Shown here one piece after another: positions 1 to 34,716 of a stretch of 64,000 nucleotides of DNA. The stretch is from Muscardinus avellanarius (lineage: Eukaryota > Chordata > Mammalia > Rodentia > Gliridae). The translations under genes and the position numbers were made by a program. Below the pieces are notes generated by a model. It saw only the letters and a program-made list of their open reading frames with translations, did not search any database and had not been told where the DNA came from. How positions within the stretch are numbered: position 1 is the stretch's first letter; every line of letters begins with the position of its first letter. The stretch lies in NCBI GenBank assembly GCA_963383645.1, contig OY726572.1:20608672-20672671 (forward strand). Direction: 5' to 3'.

Positions 1-130
1 GCTTTAGTAAATGACAACTGCAGTTTGATATTGAGTGATCTAATTCTTCTTAGAAAGCCTATCTTTAAAAATGTGAAGTCATCTGACTTTATATATGTTA
101 ATTAATAGTTCTTTGAACTTTATCTTAAAG

Positions 131-22544
<22,414 letters not shown>

Positions 22545-22798
22545 TGGACCAAGGCGGCGACCTGATTCTGGGCAGCACCTGCACTGGGCAATGCCATTTC
22601 AATGCATCACGACGTGACACCTGTAGTCCTAGCTCCTCCTAGGAGAACATCTGTGGCCTTCTGTTAAATACTTTTAATTAACCCGTGCCTGTGTTTTGAG
22701 ATTTTCAGTAATCAGTGCTTACTGCTCTTTTAGGGCTTCCTAAGTTGCCAGAATATCACACGGATTTGTTTAAGCAACTTGTTTTGATCTCTATTGTT

Positions 22799-22804
22799 AT
22801 TAAA
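22799..22804 (+). terminator. Candidate proximal poly(A) signal ATTAAA
   Basis: ATTAAA hexamer 255 nt after the HADHB stop codon. It would give a short 3' UTR isoform. Confidence 0.4.
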
Positions 22805-23026
22805 GACTAAAGGAATGGTCGCACTTGGGAAAGAGGTAGGCTGAGATTTGGAACCACCTTTGTAACATTAGCAAATTATACTTGTTCCCCTCTGTGTTCT
22901 AAAGTAAGCATTTTCTCTACAATATAAACCAGTGTGCCTAAACTTATTATGGAAAAGTAATTTATAATCTGAACATTACTGAAAACTTAAGTATTTAGAT
23001 ACATAAATACCATATTGGTCAACCTT

Positions 23027-23032
23027 AATAAA
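23027..23032 (+). terminator. Candidate distal poly(A) signal AATAAA of HADHB
   Basis: Canonical AATAAA about 480 nt after the stop codon, followed within about 30 nt by T/G-rich sequence (tgtttgcc, tgtatttggggg). It is the preferred end of the gene. Confidence 0.6.
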
Positions 23033-23204
23033 GTAGAAAAGTATTGGAGACTGTTTGCCTTATATGTATTTGGGGGGGATCTGACACTGGGCATAGTGTC
23101 AGATTTTGTCTTTAGTTTTTCATTTGTAACATCAAACTATTTCAAAATTCACTGGGAAGCTACCAGGAGTATACAGTGTCCCACTTTTAAAATACCCCCT
23201 TTTA

Positions 23205-23670
23205 CCAGGCAGAGTGGCTCAGACTTGTACTCTCAGTATTTGGGAGGCTAAGACAGGAGGATCATAGGTTCGAGGCCAGCCTTAGCAAGTAGTGAGACTT
23301 TCATCAGCCTAGTGAGACCTTGTTTCAAAATAAAAATAAAATAGAGCTGGTGGTGTTGCTTGGAGGTAATACCCTTAGGCTTCATACCCGGTACCATAAA
23401 TAGAAATAAAAATAAAATAGGACTGTGAGTGTAGCTCAGGTAGAATATACCGGGATTCAATCTGCAGTATCACAAAAAAGGAAAAGAAACACACTTTTTT
23501 AGTGGGTGTGGTAGTGCACACCCATAATCCCAGCATTTGGGAAGCTGAGACAGGATGATCACAGGTTGGAGGACAGACTCAGTAACTTAGGCTGTGTTTC
23601 AAAACAAAACAAAAAAGGGCTAGGGGTGAAAGTCAGAGGGAGAAAACTCCTGAGTTCAATCCCCAGTATC
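23205..23670 (+). mobile_element. Plus SINEs just downstream of HADHB
   Basis: B1-dID 23205-23410 with an extra ID half to 23475, and a short B1-dID 23502-23670. Confidence 0.78.
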
Positions 23671-23750
23671 AAAGAAATACTTTTCCCTCATTGCTTGAAG
23701 TAAAATTTTTCATTGTTGTTCTATTTTCCAGGACTTAAATGAGGTAAAAG

Positions 23751-23990
23751 GTTATTTATTTATTTATTTATTTTTGGTGGTACTGGGGATGGAACGCAGG
23801 GGCCTTCTACCTCCTAGTTACACTCCCAGACCTATTTTTTATATTTTTATTTGGAAACAGGGTTTCTTAAGCCAGCGTGGCTGGCTTCGAACCTGCGCGA
23901 TCCTCCTGTCTTTCACAGAGGAAATGGAGTTCCAGAATGACTACCCGCATTCCCAGGATCACACAGTGTCTGCGTGCTAGAGCCAGGTCT
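23751..23990 (-). mobile_element. Chimeric retroposon: 5'-truncated B1-dID fused to a MIR copy
   Basis: A minus B1-dID with a (TTTA)n tail breaks off inside B1 at cgatcctcctgtct. It is continued without a gap by 78 bp (23912-23989) matching 22333-22410 at 77 of 78 positions. The hexamer taaaag flanks the unit at 23745-23750 and 23991-23996. Confidence 0.8.
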
Positions 23991-23996
23991 TAAAAG

Positions 23997-24095
23997 TGTC
24001 TTGCTAAATTGTTGAGGCTGGCTCAGAACCTGTGATCCCTCTGTCTTAGCTTTCCGGTTACTGAGGTTACAGGCATGCACCACCACACCGAAGTT
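23997..24095 (-). mobile_element. B1 fragment
   Basis: Old minus B1 half immediately beside the chimeric unit. Confidence 0.65.
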
Positions 24096-24304
24096 CCAGT
24101 AACTTTCTAAGAGGCTAGCACTCGGTCCTTTGCCTACTGTCTCTGAACTACAGGATGATCTCCAGTAACTTTTGTCAATTTAAGAACGTTCAAGGGGCCA
24201 CACTGAGCCTTTTACTTCTTTCCAAAGCACTAGCCTACATGTTATTTCGTGTAGCTGTCAAAAATATGTGAGGGTTTATAGTAGTTGATCAAAATAAAAA
24301 ACCT

Positions 24305-24525
24305 TTAGCCAGGCGTGGTGGCGCACACGCTTGCAATCCCAGGACTTGGGAGGCTGAGACAGGAGGATCCAAGTTCGCAGGCAGCCTCAGCTCCTTAGGC
24401 TGTCTGTGACTTAGTGAACTCTGGTTCAAAATATAGATAAGAATTGGGCTGAGGGTGTAGCTCGGAGGTCGAATGCCCCTGGGTTCCATCCCCAGACCCG
24501 CAAAAACAAAAACAAAAACAAAAAA
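24305..24525 (+). mobile_element. B1-dID SINE
   Basis: Full copy with an (AAAAAC)n tail, in the HADHB-ADGRF3 intergenic region. Confidence 0.86.
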
Positions 24526-25031
24526 CCCACAATTGAATCCAGTTATAGAAATATTTGGGCCAATTTAAGCCACAGTTAAAATATGCACACACGTTATTAA
24601 GATTCAGTATAAGAAAAGATTTTTCACAGCATGTGACAGCATATATTTTTATTTTTAACAGAAAATCCTCCCATATCATTTTATAAAAATACTCATACAT
24701 GGTATAATTAAAATGGACTGATTCATCAGAATTTTTCATTTATCTAGTTTAAAATTTTTCAGAACCTTCTCATCTTACGGATTAATACGTTAATTCAGTC
24801 AGACGTCATGGCGTCCTCTGAATGCTTTTCTTAAATCTTGTTTCTCTATATCTAGTCCCAGATTGACCCTGGCACTTTTAAATGACAATGTTTATAATCT
24901 TTTTTCCTTAAATCTTGTCAGCCAGTAGTAACTCTCCCTCCACTTAAAAACTCTATAAGGAATTCTTTCAGATGTGCTTCTGTCAGGGCCTCTTTGGGTA
25001 CATGCATATGTGTCCCTGAAATTTTCTTTGT
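24526..25031. other. Intergenic stretch, nothing recognised
   Basis: AT-rich unique sequence with no recognisable gene or repeat. It may include downstream sequence of either convergent gene. Confidence 0.4.
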
Positions 25032-25210
25032 GTGTATAGGACTGAGGATCGAATTCCTGGGTGTTCTACCTCCGAGATACACCCCCAGCTTGGTTTTATT
25101 TTTTTAGTTTGAAACAGGACCTAGTTAAATTGCTAAGGCTAGTCTCAAACCTGCAATCCTCCTGCCTTCCAAGCACTGAGATTACAGGTGTCTGCCACCA
25201 CACCTGGTAA
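25032..25210 (-). mobile_element. B1-dID SINE
   Basis: Old minus copy. 25211-25837 after it is unique intergenic sequence and could contain ADGRF3 3' UTR, but I see no clear poly(A) signal. Confidence 0.75.
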
Positions 25211-25837
25211 AACATTTTATCTTGATATTTTTAAAAGTTAGAGAGGGCTCAATTAACTTCATCTTTTCCGAGATCTTGAAAAACAAGCAAAATTCCACTC
25301 TTCATCTCCACTGTTCAGAAGGTCAGAAGTTCCTGTGCAATAATCATCCTTCATACCTGTTAAAGAAATAATCAAAAAAGAAAACCACTGAATAAGTAAA
25401 ACCATTTTATCTATGATACCTGTAGCATGTACTCTTGTTTAGTTAAAAACTGGTCGAGACAGTTTTACTTGCAATTATTTCAAACTTTGATATCAGTAGA
25501 TTATTTTTGCAGCCAAGGCAGGCAGGCTTATTCATTAGGTCATTAGGTGGCTTCAGCTAGTTTTTCATGCTGTTCTTGCTTGGATACTTTAGGGGTGGGG
25601 ACAGGTGAGCCCCGAGAGAAATGAGCGTGCTGATGGAAATAAAAGCCTGCCTTTCCCAGGGCTGAGCTCGGGTGGGGGAAGGTTCAAGTCCTGAGCCAGG
25701 GTTCTTTGGTGGGTCTCTGTGCAGTTCACCCTGAAACGTCTGTCTTTCCTGTGAAAGAGTTCATGGTTCCTGACCCCCCTTGCCACCCCCTCAGGCTGCC
25801 CTCTCCTCTAGATAACAAGCCCCCCAAACCAGTTCCT

Positions 25838-26060
25838 TTTTTTTTTTTTTTTTTGTGGTACTAGGGGTGGAACCCAGAGGCTTTCTACCTCCGGGCTATA
25901 CTCCCAGACCTTTTTTAAATATATATTTTATTTGGAAACAGGGTCTCACTAAGTTGCTGAGAGCCTCACTAAGTAGCTGAGGCTGGCTTCGAACCCGTGC
26001 GATCCTCCTGTCTCAGCCTCCCAAGCGCGGGAATTACAAGCTTGCGCCACCACACCCGGC
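25838..26060 (-). mobile_element. B1-dID SINE
   Basis: Full minus copy with a T18 tail. The unique sequence 26061-26815 lies immediately downstream of the ADGRF3 stop codon and is the likely 3' UTR or 3' flank. Confidence 0.87.
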
Positions 26061-26815
26061 TCAAACCAGTTTCTTTAAAGCAAAATTTTTTCAGAATAAT
26101 TTAAAATTTGGCAGTGTGGAAAGGAGTTTTTAGCAGGAACAGGGTCCAGGTTTGTGGATGCCACACCTTCTGCTGTCTGAGTGAGGCCCGTCTAGAAATG
26201 GCCACAGTGGAAAAGCCTGCTTTCTACCCGTCGGGCTGGGAGAGGTCTGTGCAGAGGAACCTGCCATGGAGAACTTTGCTCTGAGGCCCTTGGCTAAGAC
26301 CCCAACCCCACTGCCCAGGCTCCAGAGGAAGTGGCTTCTCACCTGGCGCTTTCACTCCCTCCTTTGTTCTCTTCCGAGAAGCAGCTGTCGTTTGTGACCT
26401 GGGGAGAGGTGGAAAGGCCCAGCTGCAGAGTGACCGCTGCGACGGTCACCCTCCTTGAAGTATCAGTTTTGCCATGTTCGCCTGCCCCATTAGCACACCT
26501 GGGCTGCGGCCATCCCAGGAACTTCCTCAGCTCCCTCTGTCCTGCACTCCCATTCTGCCTTTCCCTTCCAAATGCTAACCCGAGGCAGGTTTTTAGATGG
26601 GGGAAACCAGGGACAAGAAAGTCATCACGCACCCAGGTTCTTCTCAGGAAACGGAACCCCATTCTGACAAGTAGCCAGCCCACTCCCTCCATGGCTGGAG
26701 AGCTTGGGCCTGAAACCTGCTCATCCTAAAACCTCAGCTCCCAGCCCTGCCCCTCTCCAGGGAAGGCTGGTGAGTACCTTCTGACCTGCTCTCTGGGGAC
26801 AGCAAGGCTTTGAAT

Positions 26816-26890
26816 CTAATAACTTACCAGGGAGATGGCAGAGTTGGGGGGTCGGGAGCGGCAGAAACGTTTGCATATGGCCTCTTGGAC
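26816..26890 (-). CDS. ADGRF3: ADGRF3 last coding exon, cytoplasmic tail and stop
   Basis: After cctgcag the exon reads VQEAICKRFCRSRPPNSAIS and Leu, up to 26828. A strong donor-like gtaagt follows, but reading through gives Val-Ser-Tyr and TAG at 26818-26816. The nearest downstream AG would leave an intron of only about 35 nt. Read-through is preferred, though splicing to a distant terminal exon is possible. Confidence 0.7.
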   Translation of the reverse strand, partial: VQEAICKRFCRSRPPNSAISLVSY

Positions 26891-29800
26891 CTGCAGGAGA
26901 GGTACATGCCCTAGTCACGCCAGCCAAGCCCCGGCCTTGGGACTGTCAGTGAGGCGGGGGCCAGCTGGGCACACTCACCTTCCTGTCTGTGAGGCAACCA
27001 AAGAGTAAGATGAAGACACCCTGGGGAGAGGAGCATGGGGAGGAGCTGGTCAAGGAGGGAGCCGAGCCAAGGCAGTGCTCCCTCTCCTCTCCAGCCTCAG
27101 TCCTCTGTCTAACCCGCATCCTGAAGCTTCCCCGTCTTTTGGCACATTGGCACCACTTGGGTGGGGCAAGGGATCCATTTCAAGGGCTTTTTAAAAAATT
27201 ATTATGGTTACAAAAGGGATATCAAAGGATTGGGTACCGATAATTTCTTGATGCCTTCAGCAAAATCAGGTATTATTTTATAGACACAAAAACCAAAGCT
27301 CAGAGAGGTTCTGCAGTTTGTCCAAAGTTATCCAGCTAGAGCGGAGGAACTGTGGTCTACGCCTAAGTTAAGACTTCTAAAATTCCCAAGCCTAGCCGGG
27401 CGCACGCTTGTAATCTCAGCATTCGGGAGGCTGAGACAGGAGGATCACTGTTCGCGGACAGCCTCAGCTACTTAGTGAGGCCCTCTGCAACTCAGTGAGA
27501 CCCTGTTTCAGAAAAAAAAAAAAAAAAAAATGGGCAGGGTTGTAGCTCTGAGGTCAAATGCCTCTGGGTTCCAGCCCCAGACCTGCAAAAAAAAGAAAAA
27601 GAAAAAAAAACACAACATAAAATTCCCAAGACTGTCTTTCTTCTGCTCTGCCAGGCTGCCTCTTTGGAAAAATGATTGGCAATGACTTAGACCATCTAAA
27701 AGGGCAACCAGCACAGCCCCCCACCCATTACCACCTACCTGGAAGGTGTTGAGAACAGTGAAGATGTAATGAGAGACTGTGGAGCCTTCCTTGAACAGAA
27801 TGGCCACGCCCAGCCCCCAGGTGAGGCCGAAGACAGGTGTGAGGATGAGCAGGGCTTTGACCACCCCCAGAAGTGCTTTGCGCTTCTCCACCGGGGGCCC
27901 CTCGGACAGTGAAGGTCTCAGCAGCTTCAGCACGGCCATGGCCAGCACCAGTCCATTCACAGCCACGATGGCCAGCACTGGCCCGGCGAAGGTGTACATT
28001 GCCCCTCCTTTCCCATCCAGCCAGCACTCCCCCTCCCTCAGGTACTGCCCTTGAGGCAGGTAGAGGCCCAAGGTGACACTTGCAAACCCCAGTGGACACA
28101 GGTAGCCAAGGATCACCATCAGGGGGAGAACTAGGTGCTTGGACAGCTGGTGGAAGACGAAAATCAGCTGGTGCGCCAACACCAGGGCCTGCCCCAGCAT
28201 CCAAAAAAAGGTGGCCAGGTAGAAAAAGTGACACAGGAAGGCAGTGGCCAGGCAGAGCGGGCTGTGGGGCCCCTGAGGAAGAAAAGGGGCTCCCAGGAAG
28301 CAGGTGTCCGCAGCCAGCAAGCAGATCACCATGTTGAACAGGGCAGCGTGGCGGAAGAAGGCAACTTTGTTTCGCACCACCACCCTCCACACCAGCCGGT
28401 ACACGCCCAGGCACACGAGCAGGGCCAGGATGGAGGTCCCCAAGCCCACCTGACTCAGCAGATCCAGAACGGGATCTGTGGGGACGGCGTGTTGGGACAT
28501 GAGCATGGAGAAGGCAGTGAGGTGCTTGCAGACACACAGAGTGGCCCCGCCGGCACTGGCTGCCTGCACCTGGCACCCTCTGTCTGACCAGCCCCCCTCG
28601 CCCTGGAAGAGACTGTGGTTCCAGAAGACACAGTGCATGGCATTCTCTGTGTCCCCAAAGTCCATGATGACCTCTGGTTGGGTGAAGGCCTGGCCATCTG
28701 CCATGATGGAGATGACCAAGACCAGGCCAGGGGTGACGTAGAGGGGGCCCCCCAGCCCTTGTCCGTAGTTCGAGGGCAGAAGGTCATCCAGCTTTTGCAG
28801 CACCAGGCTAGTGATGCTGATGTTGGTTCCGTTCTGGACCAGTGGGACCAGTGAGTGCCTGGGAATCTGTGCCTGCAGAGGGGGCTGCGTGGAGAAGGAG
28901 ACTCGGTAGTCATCAGGAAACTCGGGCCCGAGGAGCTGGTTCCGCAGCAGCACGTTGGACGAGTTGAAGGAAAAGGGGTGATCCTGTGGGCGCAGGCTGC
29001 GCACCAGGGTCTCTACAGCCTGCAGAAAATCTGAGCTCATCGTGGGATTCTGGGCCTGGGCTTGGGTCCACAGAGAGTTGGTCTCCTTGTCTAAGACCTT
29101 GTGTGTTGTTGTCAGGAGAACCTGTCTCAGCCAAGAGAGAGATGAACCTGAGCTGCTAGAGCCCACAGTTTGAAGGCAGGGGCACTGGGACCTACAGACC
29201 CTACCCCCCCAGGGCTAGAGAGAAGAGAGACAGGAGGACAGCCCTAGGAAGGAGACTTTCTGGATGAGAGGACTGGGGCGGTATGCAGCCTTGGGCATCT
29301 TCCAGTGTGCTCTGACCCCATGCCCAGTCTCTCTGACACTTCTTTTCCCTTCATCCTTTGGGGCTACCCAGGTCTTAGGAGGGTTCCTCTCCAATTCCTT
29401 GATCTCTTCAGGTCTGCACAGCTAGAAATGGTTGCCAGGGCACACGGTTGTGAGGTCAAGGGCTGTGGGCATATCTGCACCCACGTGTGCATGCATGCCT
29501 CTGTCCGCCTGTCTCCACACCTCCTCCTGCCTCTCAGCCTCCTGTGTGTTCCTAGAACCCGGCCCTGGAATCTGGTGTGCAAGAAGAAAGGTCTGCTGCC
29601 CATGGTGATGTCGGATGGGCACAAGTGTCCGTGTGTGGAGCGCTCCCGCCGCCCCTGCCCAGCGGCCACTGCTGTGGCTTGGAGACCTCACCTCCAGGGT
29701 GCTGGGCTGAAGCTGCATCCCGCCCTTTGCCACCACCTCGGCCAGTAACGACACGGTGCTCAGCATTGTCGCTAGGTCGGATGGCGAGCTCACAGCCTCC

Positions 29801-31476
29801 ACCTGCCTCAGGAGCTGAGTCAGGATCCCCGGCACCTCCCTAGCAGGCTTGCCCTGGCCTGCCCGCAGCAGCTGAGACAAACAGTGGGAAGGCGGGTGGC
29901 ATGACAGTTGTCATGTGGAGGGGGGCAACTTCCTCTTCCTGCCCAGCAACTTGTCCCTCCATCCCCACGCCACATCCCAGGGGAGCGGGGAGTGGTCAAT
30001 GACACTGATGTTGGGGGCAGACACTCGGTGGAACTGTGTCTATTGCTGGCTCTGCTAGGGCCCCCGTGACAGCAGCTGGACACCCTGTGGGCTGGCCTCC
30101 CTTGGGGGAAGGATCCTTAGGCTGGGGAGACAGGAGGGGCAGACCCTGTGCACAGCGGCTTTACCTTGGCTTTAATATTCAAGGCCAGGATCTCCAAGTC
30201 TACGCAGTTGCTCTGGATGGGGTCCCAGACCCCCTCATCCCTGCAGCGTCTCTTTACCACACCACTCTTGCTCATGGGGCACCGGGCCTGTGCCATGCGG
30301 CCAGCCTTGGTGACACCCCAGGCAACAGTAGAGAAGTCCTCAGGGCAGGTTTTATCTCCATCTGAAGAATGATAATTAGACACAACCGGGCAATCACAAT
30401 ATAGCCAGAGCCTTTTCTTGGCAGAAACCCATGCAGGCCTTGGAGGCCGGCCCGGTGGCCCAGCGCAGAGGAACCTGGAGGAGGAAATGCACGCTCCAAG
30501 GAGAAGCTGGGAGAAGCCCCAGCCCCACATACCCCGGATGACAGTGATGGAGACCGGAGCCCTGAGAGGATCCAGGCCTGGGCTCTGCAGGACGCACGTG
30601 TAGGTGGTGTCCACCTCTGGGCAGCGCTGCACGGCCAGCACAAGACACTGGGAGCCTAAGGTGCTTAGTGAGGAGGCTGAGGAGGAAAGGACCAGAGGAG
30701 GAGTGTCACAGGCCAGGACGGCAGAGCTCCATCAGTCTTTCTCTCTTTCTTTTTTTCCCTCTCTCTCTTTCTTTCTTTCTTTTTTTTCTTTCTTTCTTTT
30801 TTTTTTTTTTTTTTGGTGTGGTACTAGGGATGGAACCCAGGGGCTTTCTACCCCCGGGCTACACTCCCAGACCTATTTTATACTTTATTTGGAAACAGGG
30901 TCTCACTAAGTTGCTGAGAGCCTCACTAAGTAGCTGAGGCTGGCTTTGAACCTGTGTAATCCTGCCGTCTTAGCCTCCCGAGCACAGGGATTACAAGCGT
31001 GCGCCACCACGCCCGGCTTCCTTCATCTTTCTAGTCATTTCAGAAGCAGATGTCGTGGTGGGGGAGAATTGAGTGGTATGCGGGCCTCGGATTACCAAGG
31101 CCAAACGTGGGTAGTTCGGCCGAAGGGCACCCTGGGGATCTCCAGCCACAGGACTCAGTTTCCACAATTTCCTTGTTGGTGAAATGAGGACTAGCATCAA
31201 ACTAACCCCAGAGCGTTTAGTGCGAGGGTTAGATGAGATGGTGTGGATGAAAGCATTTTGCAAAAAAGTTAGGTATAGAACCAGGCGTGGTGGCGCACGC
31301 TTGTAATCCTAGTACTTGGGAGGCTGAGACAGGAGGATCACAGATTTGCGACCAGCCTCAGCTACTTAGTGAGGCCCTCCGCAACTTAGTGAGACCCTGT
31401 CTCCAAATAAAAGGATAAAAAATAGGGCTGGGAACGTAGCTCAGAAGTAGAATGTCCCTGGCTTCCATCCCTGAGG

Positions 31477-31520
<44 letters not shown>

Positions 31521-32608
31521 TAGGTATACACCTGTGGTTGTGTCCTGCCAACTGTACTTGGATGCAGTTGCTTGGATGGGGTGAAAAGGTTGGACTTGGA
31601 GCCCCAACCCCTGCGGGAACTGCACCCTACTCGTCTCATTTGCTGAAGCCGCAGCCACCCCCGTCACCCCGATCTCAACAGCTGGCCCCTCTCCTACCTT
31701 GGCTGCTGTTCCCGGGGCTCCAGGAAGCTGTGTAGGCCGGGTCCGTCCTGGGGATGCAGCAGCTCAGCTGGAAGCCGGGGAAGGTGGTACAGGAGACGGA
31801 CAGCTCTTCTGGAAATCGCATCACTTCTGTCTCCTGCAAGGGCACCCTCACCATCTGCTGCAGCTTCCACCTGAATCCCTGGGCCTCGAAGTAGGTTATG
31901 TACTCACCTGTAGACATATACCTGCTGCATCTTGGGGCTCCCTGGGTCTGCCTGCACCCCAGAATCTCTGCCGCTTCCCAAGCCACAGCCCAGACCTGCC
32001 TGATCACTTTCCTCCTCTGCTTTCCAACCAGAGCTTAACCCCAGAGGGGAAGGTCCCAGGAGAGTCCTTCCAGAAGACATTTCCTGCCCCGAAGAAAGAT
32101 TTGTAGGAAGAAGAGGTATTTAAGGTTCCTGAACTTTCTTCAGCTGGTGGCCATGAATACCGTTTTCCCTACAGTACCTGGCCACCTGTGCCACCCCCTT
32201 CTATTAGCATCAAAACAAACACCCGTGCGTTTCCTTTTTCTCTTTCTTTCTTTCTCTCTTTTTCTTTCTTTCTTTTCTTCTTTCTTTCTTTTTGTTAACA
32301 GAAATTTTTTTGTTAACAGAAAAAACTAGTCAAACATGGTGGCACATGCCAGTAATCCCAGTACTTGGGAAGCAGAGACAGGAGGATTTCAGGTTTGAGG
32401 CCAGCCTCAGTAGGTCATGAGATTCTCATCAACCTAGGAGACCTTGTTTCAAAATACAAATAAAGTCCAGCTGAGAGTGTAGATCAGAGGTAGAAAACCT
32501 CTGGGTTCAATCCCTAGTACCAAAAGATGAAGAAAGAAAAGAAAAAGAAACAATTCTATTTTTCAAAACAAAACAGAATTAAGAGAGTGACATTATTTTA
32601 CATTTTGC

Positions 32609-32662
<54 letters not shown>

Positions 32663-34343
32663 GGACATTGAACTCAGGGGCACTCTACCTGTGAGCTATA
32701 CCCCCAGGTCTATTTTAGTTTTTATTTTTAAACAGAGTCTTAGCCTGGTGTGGTGGTGCATGCTTGTTAATTCCAGCATTTGGGAGGCTGAGACAGGAGG
32801 ATCTGAGTTTGCAGCCAGTCTCAGCTACTTAGCAGTGAGGCCCTTTGCAACTAACTCAGTGAGACCCTGTTTGAAAATAAAAAAATAAAAAAATAGGGCT
32901 GAGGGGTGTCACTCAGAGGTAGAATGCCCCTGGGTTCCATCCCCAGTACCTTAAAAAAGAAAGAAGGAGGAGGAGGAGGAGGAGGAGGAGGAGGAGGAGG
33001 AGGAGGAGGAAAGAAAAAGAAACAGAGTCTTACTAGGTCGCTGAGAGTCTCACTATGTTGTTGAGGCTCTCCTTGTACCTACAATCCTCCTGTCTCAGCC
33101 TCCAAGTACTGGGATTATAGGCGTGCAGCACCATGCCCAGCTGCAAATCTATTTAATGTCTGACTAAACAGAAACCAGCTGCTCTGCATCCAAGCTTCAT
33201 GATATCACTGCACCCCTGACCATCATGATATCCCGTGATATCACTGAAGACGTCTACTCCTGCGGGGGCAAGAAGGAGGCAAACGGCTTCTTCCCATAAT
33301 CCTAGGACAATCATCGCGATTTTGTATCCCCCTGAAGAGTCCCAGAAATCCCCAGACCACACTGAAAATGACTGGCTGTTTTTTTTTTTAGAAGTTTCCA
33401 CATTGTCCTGGGCCTCTTAGTCTTTGTTTCCCCAGAATAAGTAAATGGAAAGATGCAAAGGGTAAGGGAGGCCGGGTGTGGAGACTGAGACATAAGGATG
33501 CAAGTTCAAAGCCAGCTTGGGTAACTGAGATAAAAAGAAAAGAAAAAAAATCAAGGTGTAGCTCAGTGGCACAGCGACACTGGGTTCAGTCCTCAGTACC
33601 ACACAAAAAAGGGAATGGTAGAGCCAGGCGTGGTGGCGCACGCGTGTAATCCCAGCATTCAGGAGGCTGAGACAGGAAGATCGCGGTTCGCGGCCAGCCT
33701 CAGCTGCTTAGTGAGGCCCTCTGCAACTCAGAGAGACCCAGTTTCAAAATAAAGAATAAAAATAGGGCAGGGAGTGTAGCTCGGCGGTAGAATGCCCCTG
33801 GGTCCCATCCCCACTACTGCAAAGAAAAAGGGGGGAATGGTAAAGAAGATGTGAAAAGACAAAAGGGAAAAGAAGGGAGGGAAGAGCAGACTGGAAGGTG
33901 GAAGGAAGGGGTGAGGCAGAGCAGAAAGGGAGGGAGAGAAAGAAAGAGACAGAGAAGCCGAAGGGCTACCTGCCCAGTCCCAGGACATCTGGCTGACGCT
34001 GAGGGCAGCCTGGCCCTGGCTGTGGGTGATGGACACTTGCGCCCCTGACTGCAGGAGGACAGGCCTTGGATTCCCCGGACGCCTCAGGAACCACCTCACT
34101 TTGGTGGCCTCTCGGTTCAGGTTGAGAGTCAGGGCCAGTGTATCACCAGGCTTCTGCAGCTGGGAGTCCAGGCTCAGGTTCCCGGGGACTGCAGGGAGGC
34201 AGGAGACAGAGCAGCCTGGAGGGACTCCTGCAACGGCTCCTCCCCGCCTCCTAAAGCCCATCCCTCCACACTCCTCTCTGCCTAACTTTTTTTATTTATT
34301 CCCCAAGCCCATGTGCGTGTGTGCAAACACAAGCACGTGCGCG

Positions 34344-34384
<41 letters not shown>

Positions 34385-34659
34385 TTCTATCATTTTCCTT
34401 TTTTTTTTTTTTGCGGTACTGGGGATGGAACCCAGGGGTATTCTACCTCTGAGCTACACTCCCAACCTTATTTTTTATTCTTTATTTTGAGACAGGGTCT
34501 CACTGAGTTGCAAAAGGTCTCACTAAGTAGTAGCTGAGACTGTCCGTGAACCGGGATCCTCCTGTCTCAGCCTCCCAAACGCTGGGATTACAAAAGTGAG
34601 CCACCTTGCCCCCTCATTCTATCATTCATATCCTCTCTCTCTCTCATCTCTCTCCCTTT

Positions 34660-34716
<57 letters not shown>

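Larger units (their letters stand above)
22545..23050 (+). other. HADHB: HADHB 3' UTR
   Basis: Repeat-free sequence after the stop. Two candidate poly(A) signals are visible: ATTAAA at 22799-22804 and canonical AATAAA at 23027-23032. The second gives a UTR of about 500 nt, the length I expect from the human transcript. The right end is approximate. Confidence 0.7.

Noticed and set aside
27508..27738. Open frame continuing past ADGRF3 exon 10 on the minus strand
   Set aside because: It runs beyond the gtaggt donor into intron and a SINE; the 14-codon exon 11 at 26979-27020 restores the conserved TM7 sequence.
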